Below, piece after piece: positions 31,105 through 45,800 of a DNA stretch of 64,000 nucleotides. The DNA is from Lytechinus pictus. Lineage: Eukaryota; Echinodermata; Echinoidea; Temnopleuroida; Toxopneustidae. Made by a program: the position numbers and the translations under genes. Below the pieces are notes generated by a model that was not told the origin of the DNA, ran no database searches, and saw nothing but the letters and a program-made list of their open reading frames with translations. The stretch lies in assembly GCF_037042905.1 (NCBI RefSeq), contig NC_087252.1:17232701-17296700 (forward strand), written 5' to 3'. Position 1 is the first letter of the stretch, and each line of letters begins with the position of its first letter.

Positions 31105-32861
31105 TTTTTTCGTACAGTATATGAAAAAATGAAATAATTATGATTTTATGTAATAACACGACATAAGGGAAAGTGGGGATGTGACATCAGCCACCTTATG
31201 AATATTCATGACGATGTGCATATAACTGTTTTCACAAAATATTGCTAATTTCTAAAATTCAATAACTCTGTTATTTGTAATCCGATTTTGATGAAATTTT
31301 CAGCATTTTACTGTTATTTTACTTAGATGTAATTATTTTCAGCCCGGAGTACCCCTTTAATAACATTCTTGTCTTTCTTCAAATTTTGATACGTCATAAT
31401 ACAACAGAGATGAAATGAACTGTCACCCCCCCCCCCCCCCCCGAAATGTTTTACGTTAATGAATTACTGTATTTTGTTTGCATTTAATACAATAATTTAA
31501 AAAACGAAACATAAAAAGACATGTTTTTTTTTATTATTCTGACCATTATGAATTAGGCCAATCTGGATAGTATTTAAAAAAAGCTGTTTTACCTCTTCAG
31601 AATTCAATTCATTATGAAATGTTTACAATATTCATCGTGTACAACAAGACACATCAAGATACATCAATATTCATCGTAATGAAGATAAAGTACATCATTA
31701 AATACATAACAAATAGAAGCAAGTCTCAACTTCGTTCAAGATTAGTAAAAGGTCTCCATATTTTATAATGTAACTTTTCCTTGCTCTTTTTAAACGCAAT
31801 AACATTTTCATCAAATTTCAACTCAGTTATGAATAAAGCTTACGAATTTTCCTTCTTGATATTTTGTTCTGAAAATAAAGTTCATTGCAAATAAAATTAT
31901 TGTGTTTGAAAGATGTTGAAACTTACTTGGAAAACCAAAACACATATCAATATTTGAAAATTTGTGACAACTTATATTGTGAAAATCCAACCAAGTATAT
32001 CAATTTATTTTATATTCATTTTTTATTTTGTTTATTATTTGTGTGTTTGTGTGTGTGGGGGTTCTTTAATGATTATTCACGAGAGAAATAAGTAGCGTAC
32101 TCTTAACAGGTAATTCAGACTTCTTTCTTGACAGAGCCCTGTGCGAGTTTTCGTTGCCAAAAAAAAGGTGCTTGGATCAGAAAAAGAAATTGACTAGCAA
32201 AAAAAAAAAGGAAACAAAAAAGTGGTTTATCTCCAAAATTAATGCAATTTTGGTCAGAAAAAAAATGGTTTCGTTACAAATTAATGGAGATTCGGGTCAA
32301 ATTTCTACATTTTAGCATATACTAACCTATTCCAGGGGATGCTGGTTGTGGTGTATAATATATGCAGAATTCTCCCCCCCCCCCCCCCCCCCTCGCATTA
32401 ACCCCGCTACACAGGGACATCAAGTTTCTAGCCAGACGGGATCTTACAGCTTTTGGATGCTAGTTAATGTTTAACATAAGCAGAAACAAACCACATATCC
32501 GTATAGGATGTACACCTCCGCGGCACCGATTTAATGACGTCACATTGGACCAAATCTTGCCTCTATCTTATATGTTGGAACACTCATCATCGCTTCTATA
32601 CATTGATTGGCAATGACTGGTATAGATAGGCGGAATTGGACGTCTTGCCAGCTTGCAAAAGTCACAGTGTCTTCCCAATCGTCTAGTCGTTGCCTCCGTG
32701 CACGCTAGCTTTGAGGCAAAGTGAAGCCCACTTTTTTTGCGAGGGGCTGCATGGAGCTATATAGGCACCCCCTTGCACGATTCCAAGGTGGGAGCGTCTT
32801 CTTTACTTTACTATCCAAGCCTCCTGCACCCCGAAGATCAAGCAAACTTGCTCCTCCTTAA

Positions 32862-33436
32862 AGATCAAGTCCACCCCAGAAAAATGCACGTTGATCTGAA
32901 TCAACAGAGCAAAATCCAACAAGCCTAATGCAGAACATTTCATCGGTTGTTAAATAAGAAAGTTATTACTTTTTAAAGTGTCGCTTATTTTTCACAAAAT
33001 AGTTATATGAACAAGTGACATATGCAAATGAGAGAGTCGATGATGTCCCTTACCATTTATTTTGTTTTTATTGTTTGAATGGTACAATACATGTAATTCA
33101 TTTTTTACAAATTTGACAATAGGGACCAACTTGACTGAACCATGAAATGTTAAGACAATGGTAATTCCACATGTCCAGAGAGGAATAAAACTTTCTTTCA
33201 CGCGACAATGAGGGGAAAATAAGAATATTTCATAATAATAAAATAAAAAATGAGTGGATAACATGAGGAGTCCCGTCATTTGCATACGGATCAGGATAAC
33301 TGTTTTGTGAAATTAAGCGAAATTTAAAAATGTCATTTTATTTCATATCCAATTTTGATAACATTTTCAGTGTTATGCTTGGATTTTTTTTCACTTTTTA
33401 TTCAAAACAACTTTTTTGTAGGGGGAGAATTGTCCT
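32862..33436. mobile_element. GTCCACCCC-type TTAA MITE, 575 bp
   Basis: TTAA at 32858-32861 and 33437-33440 flank AGATCAAGTCCACCCC and GGGGGAGAATTGTCCT. The interior has CATTTCATCGG-TTGTTAAATA and AATTTAAAAATGTCATT blocks of the family. It ends about 280 bases before the start codon of the next gene. Confidence 0.75.
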
Positions 33437-33720
33437 TTAAGTCTCATCGAAAACTTGAACATATCTTCTCTGTTGGATCTCTTCCCCCTTAATGTAACGA
33501 GGAACCTGGCAGATGCGCTGAACATCCCTTCAAATTTGAGCTGGCAGAGAACTACTGTTTAACCATCACCATGATCACAGTATGATATCTTCCTTTACAA
33601 TCTCAGACATAAAAATATAAGTCTGAGACAAGACCGAAGACACAACGCGGATTCGTACACGCCCGAGAAGGAAATTAACTTGGAGATCAGATAAACGTCT
33701 GCTTTTGGTGATACGTAAAA

Positions 33721-33829
33721 ATGGAGGGACTTATTTTAAACAAATCGTTGATGGCTAAAAGAGTCTTCCTCGTTTGGATTTCTGTTATATTTGGCGGTGC
33801 TTTCAATGGATTAGTGCAAGGAGGCGATG
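33721..33829 (+). CDS. VWC/LWK gene exon 1, signal peptide
   Basis: ATG with A at -3 and G at +4. It encodes a basic start then a hydrophobic run (VFLVWISVIFGGAF) ending Gly-Gly-Asp plus one base before donor GTGAGA, phase 1. The in-frame Met at 33751 is the alternative start. Confidence 0.75.
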
Positions 33830-36800
33830 GTGAGAACGTTGCTTTTTTCAATTTATACTTTATTTGGCGAATTTTGTTTTGGGTCATTGGCAACTAATCA
33901 TAAGATGAGAAGTTTACCGAGTTATTATCCTACACAATATAGGCCCTATTCACTATCATAGGTTTACTATGACTATTAGCAGAAATGATCGGCCTCACAA
34001 AATCATATTAAAGGGGTACTCTGGCATGGCCCTGGGGTTCCATGACATTTGGTCCGGCGACAATTGCTCCGATGGAAAATCTACACATTAAGTGAAACAT
34101 AAAACCTAACCTCCAAAACTAAATAAACCCTAATCGTAATCATTACAATATTCTGAACCAAAAACTGTATCACAATCCTATCTCTAATCCTATGCCCTCT
34201 GTGATATTATGACCGGAGCAATTGTCGCAGGAGCAAATGTCGTGTCACCGGCCCTGGGACGCGGGGTGTTCGGGGTGCAACCCCCCCCCCCTAAAAAAAT
34301 CCTTTGGGTGCTGCGTGTATTATTTTCCATAGACAGCAGCCTCAGGTGTTGTGGAAGATGTGTAAAAATTGAAAGAAATTTAACCAAAATGGCCTTTATT
34401 TTGTAGTGAAACCCTTTTTATTTTGTTGTTACTTTCTTTTCAATTATCTCGCGACGAATTATTTGACCTCCAAATTTGAAGTGAAAACCTTTGTATTTTT
34501 TTTCTTTTCAAATATACCCCTCAGCACCCTCAGAAAAAATTGTTTCCAGGGCCCTTGACTGTGGGCTGAATTAAATTATATCTAAACAGTGAATTCATTA
34601 CAAATTCATTATCATAGGTCTCTACCATTGACATAAGAGATCAGCGACAACAATCCATATTAAAGTGGGTACTCCGGGGTGAAAACAATTAATATATTTA
34701 ATTCGGTATAATTATAAACTAAGGTTCAACGAGCAACAAAACGCCGAAAATTCATCAAAATCTATCGTCATAAATCACGAAATTATAGAGTTTTGGAGTT
34801 TATTACTGCTTTGTGAAAACGTTCATAAATATGCATAAGGTGGGCTAGCTGATGTCATGTCTCCACTATCCTTTTCCATACGTCATGAAATCATAATTAT
34901 TTCATATTCCAACACATGACTGTGTATGAGACGTCTCCCCTGCAACAAAATAAGATCCATCAATCTTGGCAATTTTTATCTTACACATCGAATCATAGGC
35001 CCCAGTCATATTTTTCTTCATTCTTGGAGGACATATTTCAAATAGATTTAATTTCATATAATGATATAGCAAAATAAATTGGGATATGACATAATAAGGT
35101 TACTGCTTAGTGCAAGGCCTATTCATGCAGACATGCGTAAAACTGTTTCACCGAAATAATACAATTCAATTAATCTTATTCAATCATTTGAAAATTAATG
35201 TACAAACCAAAATATATACAAATCTTACATGAATGTACAATATAGTTTAAATGAACAGGGTGCCCCTAAAGGCAAAAGCTTGATGAGTGGTACACCCAAT
35301 AGATATAATATATAAACGTACATAAAAGTGAAAGAGTAACAATAATAAATAAATACGAACAATACATAAGAAGTTTAAATGTCATATATTTGTATTCCTT
35401 GTCCGGTTTTTCAGTCTAGGATTCGGTAGTTTTCTTGAGGGGATGCATTTTTGCCCCCAAATATTTTTAAAAGACCCAACCCCCACTTCCGGAAAAAAGG
35501 TAATCACTACAAATGACAGAGATTATTTGTTCTCCAGAAAATATTGACAAAAAAGTCCATCACTCCCAAATGAACACATTTTGGTTGCTTTTCCTTTATC
35601 TTTCTCTCTTTTTTGTTGCAATCTTACAGATCGAGTATAGCCGCACCTACCGCTTCCCCTCCTTCCCTAAATCTTCGCCTGAAATAAGCCTATAGCGTTA
35701 CGTCATCTATCAATTCCAATGAAAAAAAGCATTGAATTTCAAATATGGAAGACAGATTATTGCCCCATGAAAGTAATTTTATCATTGTTATCTCTTTCCA
35801 TTGTGCCATCATGTATTTATAGAAGGAAATACTCATGACAATATTTACAAAAATGGCGTAATAGCGAAAATAATAAACATAAACAGCGCAAATGATTGGA
35901 CTTTAATAACAAAAGTGAAGAGGGAAGTAATATTTAGTTTCTTTCATCATGGATTGTTTAACAGTAGTTTTTTAAAGTTCTTTTCATGACATTTCTTATA
36001 CGTCTACGATATTCGCTGTATTGCCAAAAGATTACACTATATTCGTTCTAAGTAATTATAAAAAGCTGCCCACGTACATTTTGTTATCTCTTCATTAACT
36101 TTCCTTCTTGACAGCAATGCTATAGACTATCCCTCCCCCTTTTTTAAAATTTCATATACTCAATGGCGAAATGAGCCAAAATATCTTAGAACGCATTATG
36201 GTGTATGAACGGGGGTGGGGAATCATGAAAAACTTCTAGCAAGCGAACATTTTTACCTTATTTTTTTAATGAAAAAATAATCTTGTAAAAAAAAAAAATG
36301 ACATAGCATTTGACTCTAGCAGATAATGCAATTTCACCCTGTTTCTTTTCGTTTTTCCTCCTCATTCTTTGTTGTCTTAGAAAATATTTGCAATCAATGG
36401 CAAATATTTTACAATTGATTGATCACTTTTAACTTTATCAAATCAGATAACACTCCTTGTATCATGGAACATATTAGCAATCAATCGAAAATTCACAATT
36501 AATTGCACGGCATATGCTTGATTTCGGGAACGATAATAGACTTGCAATTGATCGCAAGTTTCTTGCAACGCCCCATTAGAACTTTTAGGCGGTGAATGGT
36601 TTGTGTTTATTTAAAATCACTGGCGTGTAAATTATTTTAATATTGATTTTAAATAAAACAGTAGGTATGTTAACCTATGCCTATCAATTAAAAAAGATTA
36701 CTTGAACTCTCTCTGAACGAAAAGAAAAGTATCATATTACAGTTGTATAAAATTAAGCATTCTGTTTGCTTTTATGTTTCGTGTATGCAGTGGCGTACCG

Positions 36801-39800
36801 TGGTTCACGGCATATGGGAGGGGCACCAACAAAAAATATGAGTCACTTAGTTGGCGCGCGAAGCGCGCTCAATAACCAGGTGTACTAGTCCAATAGAGAA
36901 ATTTTAAGGACTGTGTCATTAAACGGATATGTATCTCACTGATCAAATAACGCGAGGGCGATGCTCAAGCTATTTTTTTATTCAGGCCTAAAAAGTGACA
37001 TTTTAAGCAAATATTTGTAATCAAAATACTTACCTGTCTCACTAAATAGATAATGCGAGCGCGAACTGAATTTTGTGTATATTTTGACCCCATACAGGGA
37101 CATTTTAAGGACTATTTTTTTTTAATCCATAAAGAGAATACATATCGCATCATAGTCATCTAATGCGAGCGCCAAGCGCTTGCAGATTTTTTTGCTCTTT
37201 TTTTAAGAATTTCACCTAAACACATGAAGCACTTTTTATAGTCATTGTAATCATGACCATGATACTATCTCACTTATCTATTTTTTTTTTGAAATTCAGA
37301 CCTGAAGAGGGGTATTCTAAGCATGGGCGGAAATCCCAGGGGGACGCGTGCCCCGTACCCAAAACAATAGGACACAATATCAAATGTCCCCCTACTATTT
37401 TTGGTATTTTATGATGGAAAGAAATACATTATCAAAAATCGAAATAAAACATATATTTTGGACGAAATGACCTTACTTTTTAGATGATAACTTTTTTTTT
37501 GCTTGTCAAATTCATTTTGGTCGAAATGACCTGACATTTGGGGTGATAACCTTTTTTTGCTTGTCAAATTTTCCAGCCCCTGGCACCTCTACCTTTGGGG
37601 AGATTTCCGCCTCGATTCTAAGGCTTGTTTGTAGGAGTTCAATAAGACCATACGTATTTTCACTAACCAAATAATGCGAGCGCGAAGTGCTGGCTGAAAA
37701 TTGTTGATATTCAGATGAGAAAAGGGCCCTAATAAGAACTGTTTTAGGAATTCTTGAAGAGCAGACATATATCACCAATCCACTAATTGCGAACGTAAGC
37801 ATGCACGGACTGGGAATGTTTTTATATTCAGACCTTAAAAAGGGGCAATCAAGTAGTCATGAATATATAAGCATATGTCACTATATAATATAACAAAAAC
37901 TCGTGCAAGGAAATATATTTGGTGTATATTGACTTGAAAACGGAATGTTTTTAGTATCATGTTATCCCCTTAAACAGGATTATTTATCCCATTAAACAGG
38001 CAAAGTGAGCACCAAGAGTGATGAACACATAGGCCCTAAGCAAATGATGTTTCATAAAGTTATGATGAAATATCATACAATACATATAATGCAATTGACA
38101 AAGAATGTATTATGATACATGTATGATATCATATAATATAACATAACATGATATGATATGATAAAATACAATATAATATACAATAATTTCTTCTTCGCCT
38201 ACTACGTTTCTCTTTCTTTGTCCGTCCTTTTCTCCTCCCCCCTTTTTTTTGAGGGGGGGGGGGGGCACGTGCCCCTGTAGTTAAGATATTGTGTGTATTA
38301 TTAAGCCTACAGAGACAATGACATATCTTAATACTTGTCAGTGTGCTCTCCTTTGAAATCTCTCAATGGAAATATATCACACTGATTGGTGCTTTCATTT
38401 TATTGCTAAAATGAAAACACTGTCCAAATTTGTGTCGAGCATGGCAGTCAGATGGGAAGCGAGAAACTAGGCCATTACATCGTTGTCATGTCAGGCGTGA
38501 TGTCACGACGAATAGATAAAATGTCAAAGGTCATTGCCAAGGGGAAAGTCGGGGGAGCCAAGTTAAGTCCAGACGTTATAGTAGGTAAATCTAATTACAC
38601 TAAAAGCAGGGTTAAGTGGGTGTCATCTACATGCTGAGAAAAATAAGTTTCAAAAGACGCATGTCCTGGGAGGGAGGAGAACGAAGAATGGATTAGTTTT
38701 ATTGCAAGTATTCCTTCTTTAAATGTTATTATTCGATTGTTTGAAACTTCAACTTAAATTTTATGATATCTAAAATCAGGATTCATTATTTTTTTAATTG
38801 AGTTCAACCCAAATAGACAAGATGTTTCTGAAGATAAAGAGACACCATACAAGTAGATATTTAGATGAAAATTTAAATAATATCGGACGAACATTAATAC
38901 AGTTATGGTAATTGGTAATCACTTTACCTATGGAGACTTCATTTTGGCTACATAGGGGATGTCATAATGATGTAAGGCAAGGGCGGCTCTTTTATTTACC
39001 CTAGTACATAAACATGGCTAAGTCTCCCACCCCCTAAGTCTTACTCTACTTTCTATTTTTCTTACATGGCATGCATGAGGACACCATAAAACACAATCCT
39101 ACCTGCGTTCGATTACTGCCCCAGTGGAATACGTACTATGAGAAAACCATTAATCCCTTATACAAGTCCATGCCCATGAGAAATGTGTCCACGCCACTTG
39201 TCATTATTTACCTAGTTGCCAAAACAGCTATAACTTTGTTATTGCTTGTCCAGTTGCTTTTAAAATTCCACTATTTTATTTTACCCAACAATCTTAACTG
39301 TACATGTTAAAGTATATATTTATATTTGTTCAACATGTGCAAAAAATATTATCGATTGTAAATATCACTCGTATTTCTTATGTTTATACCCCAACCTGAA
39401 TTGGTAAAATAAAGTAAGAAAACATCGGATTGTTGTCCACCTCATTAGAGCCAATACACATGGTAGGTAAACAACTGTGGTCCCATAACGTAGCCTTGTG
39501 GTATCGCCTTTTTCAGTCAGTCAGTAGTTAAATGCTTAAAGGCCATCCAATGGCATATGGCCTTTGCTCGAAATTTACCCCCATAAATTTATCATATTAA
39601 TCATATCAATAATGGTATATTTGCATACTCTCATCGGACTGGTGAAATGTATTTCATTAAGATGAATTTCGATCATTTTACTTGTTTTGACAACACATTT
39701 TTTATAACATTTTCCTTGCGACAGGCTGGGACAGCGCCAGTCACAATAAGGTTTACAGCAGTGATCCACTACCTTGCACCTTCAAAGGCGAAATGTACTT

Positions 39801-42800
39801 CCACGCCGATTCGTGGATCATCGATCGAGATACGGAATGCCATTGTAATGACAGTGACGTCATCTGTGACGTCATGACTTGTCCATACCTGGACTGCGAC
39901 AATCCTATCCCGATTCCGAAAGAACCATGTCCGATCTGTTTCCACAGTGAGTTTTTTCAAATATTTATTTATTATTTATTCATGTTTTATTTTACAAATG
40001 ATAAAGTAAGGTGGTGGGTAGTCAATATTCAAATAATTGTGTTTTAATTTAGTGCTCGGAAGATTAACTAAATTGAAATTATCATTGCAAAATAAAAAAG
40101 AATGGAACGAAAATGTTACATTTAAAGGTGTCAGTTAGATCATGGCTTTTAAGTCCATTTCGGGTGTGAAAATGGTAACTTGACTCTTTGATAACGAATG
40201 CTCTTAACACTTGGATTGTTGCATGCAGTTATCATCAATACTATTACAAGGGCAAGTTTCCTGAAGAATAAATGAATGCGATAACTTTGCCATTAATGGT
40301 AACTACCATGGTAACGCGGCTAATCACCATATATCTCAGGGTTTCCATAATAGCTGGCAAACTTATTGCAACCTTAGTGTTCATTAAAAGGTGCTTGAGA
40401 TTTTGATACATGCTAGTATAATTAATTGTCATCCCAGGTCAAGATCAAGGTCATAATGACGACACAACAGTGATTTTCATTTTTTTTCTTTTCTCCCGCA
40501 TTCACTTCCATATATCTCTACTCCCCCAAACGTCTTTCTCTGATTAGACGTCATTGTCCAATTACTTAACGTCAAACTCCATCCTCTAAATGACGTCATG
40601 ACTGCCTACGTACCCGTCACATTGACCTTTGACATCGATGTCCTATTCGAGGAATTTTCTCAGACGACAAGTGTAACCGGGAAACGCCTGTGGAAGGTCT
40701 CGGCATGGGGGAGCAGTGAACCAGACGGCGGAGGAGCTTGGCATGGTTACGTCGATCAAGTCCTCACCGCACGTCAGTCGTCAAAGTCACATAAAAGAGA
40801 CACCGATTTCGTCATTGATGAAATAACCTTTGACCTTGTTCCGCCGTCGTGTGAAGCTGTCCGTTATATCTGCGTAAGTTTTGCCCGGGGCGACGCACCC
40901 GTTACAAAGACGCAGTTGGAACTCATATTCACCGGAACCGATGATGAAAAGAAAGATGTAAGGAAGTGTGTGCGAGCCCCACGCTGTGACGGTAAGTTCT
41001 AGCCTCTATGGCCCGTATTCCGAAGTCGGGTTTGAATTGGACCTCGATCTTGGTTCAGTAAGAATCCGGTTTAGAATAAAACTCAAGAGCAACGCTAAAC
41101 TCCGACTTCAGAATACTGACCTACGAATCTAGAGGTCTGTTGGTGGGGACCTATGTGGGCTGAAGACAAGGGCCCATGTGATATTTCGATCATGTTGTGA
41201 AAAGGGAGGAAGAGGATAAAAATTAGGGGAAGAGTGAGAAACAAAGAAATAAAATTATGTCGTAAATGGACCTGCATGGGCCGCTAACTCCGTAATAAGC
41301 CAGTTCGTAGTTCCACTCTGCGCATGATCAGAAGACGCTGCACATGATGAGAGGAAGGTCGTTGGTACTAAAAAGACATGGTGGTTTAAAATTCAACGAG
41401 ATAAGCACCAACTTTGATGTCTTGATTATTCATATATTCTATTGAATTGTGTTTTTCATTTACATCCACTAAAAACAATGCGTCCACGAATGACTGGTAT
41501 TCGGGCTGGTATTTCACAGTTTGCCAAGTACATTGTACAACATGCTAAAATATGCAATTTCAAAGTAAAAATGCAACAAATACCTTCAAAGAGTTTCATT
41601 GGAGTGCTATTCTAGTCACCTGGTCTATTCAATTTCTTCATCCTGCTATGTAAGGCATGCTTGCGTAATATCTTGCTTTGAAATCTGCCTTTCACAATGA
41701 AAGAAATGAAAGGTCATTTGACCAATATTGTCTATGAAGTAACTACGAACTGGTCTATACGATTGCTCATACCAACGCCTGCGTGGCGGTTGCGAAAACT
41801 TCCTATTGTCTGTCGATGCTTCGCTCTTCGGTTGTCGACAAGAGCCATAATAATGAAGGGAGTACTTTTCCATAAGTGAAAATGACAAAGTCCTTCAATT
41901 CGACAACAAAAAACAGTTAACCGAGTCCTGCAATCATGAAGAATATATTTAACGATTCGGCAAAATAAAAGAAAAAGGTTTTTAGAATCCCGAAGTGGTG
42001 GAATTTTCTTGAAGCTAAAGGTTATCGACACACCATGAATGTACATTGTTATTATCATTGACTGTAATGAGGTTAAATGGCGTACATGGCATATGGCCTA
42101 AATAACAGTTATTGAATTTAGAACTCAAATAAAACACTGGTTCCACCCCAATTACGTGACTGAATAGGAGAAAAACAAGAGAAGAAGTAGCAAGGAAGAT
42201 GATGATAAAGTAGAAGAGGAAGGAGGGACAGAAGTAGAAAATGAAGGAACAGAGGAAGAAGGAGAAGAGAAAGGGAAATGGGTTGCAGAAGTAATATAAG
42301 AAGAGAACAAAGAAGAAGGAGAAGAAAAAGAAGAAGAAGGAGGAAGAAGAGGTGGAGGAGGAAGAAGAAGACACTATAATTTCAAAGCACAACTTTATTT
42401 CAAACATTTGTTTTCCTTCCCAGAACCAGTTCCTCTCCCACCAAAGTCGATCATGGGACAGACATGTCGGTCCGGGGGACGGGAATACCTGCCCGGTGAA
42501 GAATGGAAGAAGTCCGCCTGTGTCAGTTGTGTTTGCGAAGATGGACAGGCTAATTGTGAAACCGAGAGATGCTTACGTTCTAACTGCGCTAACCCTGTCC
42601 AGGTGGAAGGGGTATGCTGCAGAGTCTGCCCTTATAGTAAGTAGTTTTGGCCCCTTTTTCATTTCCCACAATAGTACTAGCTATGTGTAATAGGGCCTAC
42701 CCATATTGCAACTGTATTTTAATTGTGGTTGATCAGATCAATCGAAACTCTTTTTTTTTTCAAACGGGGCCGCCCTGCTGGTATTAGGGTCATTTTTTCT

Positions 42801-45800
42801 GTTTCTGTAGAAGTTATGAATGTCATACGTTGTACAGAAAACTAGTGTCTCTAGTAAGACTGCAAGAGCCATCGCAACATCATCTTCAAAATCATTAATG
42901 ATCTACGCCAGACGTTTGAAGGACGTAAAAGACCAATATTGTTTATTCCATCTTTATTTTGATTAGAAATTGGTGTTTAGCTGGTGCAAACAAAATTAAA
43001 TACCAAAATTGTGTTGATATAAGTGGCCACAATTATTTCAATGATGTGACGTAATGTGACAAAGTTTTAAGGTAGGGCCTCAGTTTTGGATAGGCTTACA
43101 GTGAGTTATTTCGGCCAAAGAATTCGAAAAAGTTGTTGTTGCTGAATTCGGCATATGTAACGTCAAAACATTTGTAACGGCCATTAAACTTACGAAATTT
43201 GAGCTAGGCACCCCCTCCCACTCCCTCTATCCAGTACCCTGGGAACGATTTTTGTTTTTATGCTGGGGGTGCTGAAGTAAATTTGACAAGCCAACAAAAA
43301 CAAACAAACAAAAAACTTTCACTACAAAGTGAAGGCTGTTTTGGCGCCAAGAAATTATTTGACAAGAAGCAAAAAATAAAATGGTTTTCACTACAAAATA
43401 TGAGTAATTTTCCCTACATTTTTCCAATTTGCCACATTTACCACAATTCCCGGGGGTGCTGCCTATGGAAATACACGCAGCACCCCCTGGGAAAATCTTG
43501 CTTCAGCACCCCCAGCACCCCTGCTTCCAAGGGCCATGCATCTATCCCACCAATTCTCCTGCATGTCCCTAAACCACTACCAGCGTGGCCAACGGTTCTT
43601 ACTTTAAATAATGATGCCAGTGGCTCACTATTATTGTTTTACATGTTATTATGGTCAAATAATGTCTTACCTCGTATTGTGCGCATGTATTGTACTACGT
43701 CAGATCGATTGGGCGAGTACTTTATTCATCCGTGTTTATTCTTGTTTCTGCTCGATCAGTGGCAATCGGAAGGCGATTGGAGTTTCACTACGACGCATCC
43801 TTCAACTACAACACGGGACTGGTCCGCTATCTAGACGTCGACCTCGTCGTGACTTTCAGAGAGGACGCCCGAACCACCTCGATCAAAGGAAAGAATCTCT
43901 GGAAGATGAGTGGGTGGGCGAGTTTCAACCAGGAAGGAAGTGGAACACAGATGATTTACGTCGACCAGATCCTTAATGAAGGCCTGCAATCAAAAACTTA
44001 CAAGAAGGGCAAAAAGTTCAAAATGAACAGTAAGCATTTTAGCAAACCGAACCTCGTCTGGAGGCGCATACCCGAATTGGCACTTTGATCAAAGATTCCC
44101 CACGTGTGGTATACGCGGTTGTTTGTTGCCAGGACGGGTTGTTTGTCCGCACAAGACGGCAATTTCAGGAACTTATTATTGCGATCAGTATGTCATCAAT
44201 AGACTGAAAGAAATATCAGAAAATGTTACCTAGCAAAAATGTCCACAACAATTTTTTTTCTATTCAATGCATGATTTTTGTTTTTTTAATCCAGACCAAA
44301 AGACTATGTTTTTATTAACTGCGTAGTGTCCGGACACCACTCCTCCCATCCTGTCAAATTTAGTGAGAAAGTGCCAATCCAGGACCTGTGTTGGAACTTT
44401 CTCAATATAATCGACACGCCACAAAATTGAAAACACATACATGAATTTTTGTTTCTTAGTTTAAATCAACTTTTTTATTGGGTGGACTTCATTTTGGGGG
44501 AAATATTAGGACAGTAGGGCTGTCTGAAAATAATGTTATTGAAGGCCCCCATTCCACAGAACGGAGACCATTGAAGACCTCGAAAGACCGACATTGACAA
44601 GGTCTTTCAGAAGTCTCCGGGATTAATGGTATTGAGGGTCTCTGCGGAATGGCTTCGGAAACCCCTGGAGAAATATCTGGATGACTGACTGATACTTTTT
44701 TTCTTGCTGAACTTTGGTTAATCCTAGAGTAATCTGTCAAATATCTTTCAGTACTCAATAGCATTTCATTGGTCTTTCAGATATCATGTTTATGCAACAA
44801 ATGATCTTCTGGCATTTGTCGAAAGATCATGGAAGTTAATTGAGAGACTATAATGGAAGAACACGCGGATAGACCATTTTCCTGAAAGACTATAGACAGT
44901 TTTCCTGAAAGACTGTGTTTTGAACCATTTCAAAATTTTGGATCCTATAAAAACCACGAAAGCCATTGCAAGATCGGTTCAGAATCTTGTAAAATCTTTG
45001 AGACTATTGAAAGTTCATTAAAAGACCACTGAAAGATCTAATCAGTTTCATCTATGGTATACCAGGGGTCTACACGTGGTTTGTTCTTTGTGGGATATCG
45101 GCGTTACTGGATCCCAATTTTAATAAAATATCATTATGATTATTTGGCATCAAATGGTTACAAAGATGACGATGCTCAACATCCATCGATCTCACGGTGC
45201 CATTAAAGTAACCATTGGATGAGAAAGTTACCATGATATAAACTTCAATGCAATGGGGTCATGGACTTTATTCAAATTATTTTCTCAGGAATTAAGTGAT
45301 GACTGATTTGTTTATCTTTTACTTTGCTAGATGCAAGGTATTATCTGGAGAATTACGAGTGCGAGGCAGTGCGCTACTTCTGTTTCACGTTCGGAAAAGG
45401 TGACGACCCGCAACCTGACAACGGAGTCGATTTCCAGTTACGAGGGGTCAACCACGATATAGTTCGATGCTTGGAAGCCCCGGGATGCTTACGTGAGTAT
45501 ACTGTGCTCCAAAAATGATTTTTGAATGCCTGGCATATATATCAAGGGCGTCATGCATTCTTCCAACAATTTAATTTGAATGTACAGTATACGAAAATAA
45601 AGGTGACGAAATACAAATATTTAAAGCATACAAATGTATAGAAATATTCGGGTGGCTGAACACAAGTCTAACAAAACATTGGGAGTTGTAGAATTTTAAG
45701 AAAACTGAGTAATCATGATTGTGATAGATCGTAAGTTGTGGAATTTATGCTAATTGCTGATAAGATTAACTATTCTTGTTTGTTTATTTATTTTATTTAT

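Larger units (their letters stand above)
30163..31356. mobile_element. GTACTCC-type TTAA MITE containing a retroelement insert
   Basis: TTAA at 30159-30162 and 31357-31360 flank GGGTACTCCTGGC and CCCGGAGTACCCCT. Interior ends share CAAAGTTATGACATT-like and AATAACTCTGTTATT-like blocks. About 400 bp from 30720 to 31140 is foreign and holds a reverse-transcriptase relic. Confidence 0.75.
28064..33720. other. Intergenic between ODR4 and the VWC gene
   Basis: Apart from the repeats listed separately, this is AT-rich DNA with poly-C runs (about 31427-31442 and 32373-32391) and no coding exon I can support. The sequence just before 33721 probably includes the 5' UTR and promoter of the downstream gene, but no TATA box or start site was identified. 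Confidence 0.5.

Noticed and set aside
38452-38637. 61-codon open frame considered as an extra exon in the first intron of the VWC gene
   Set aside because: No domain resemblance and no need for it, since exon 1 joins exon 2 in phase; a missed exon elsewhere in the 5.9-kb intron cannot be excluded.
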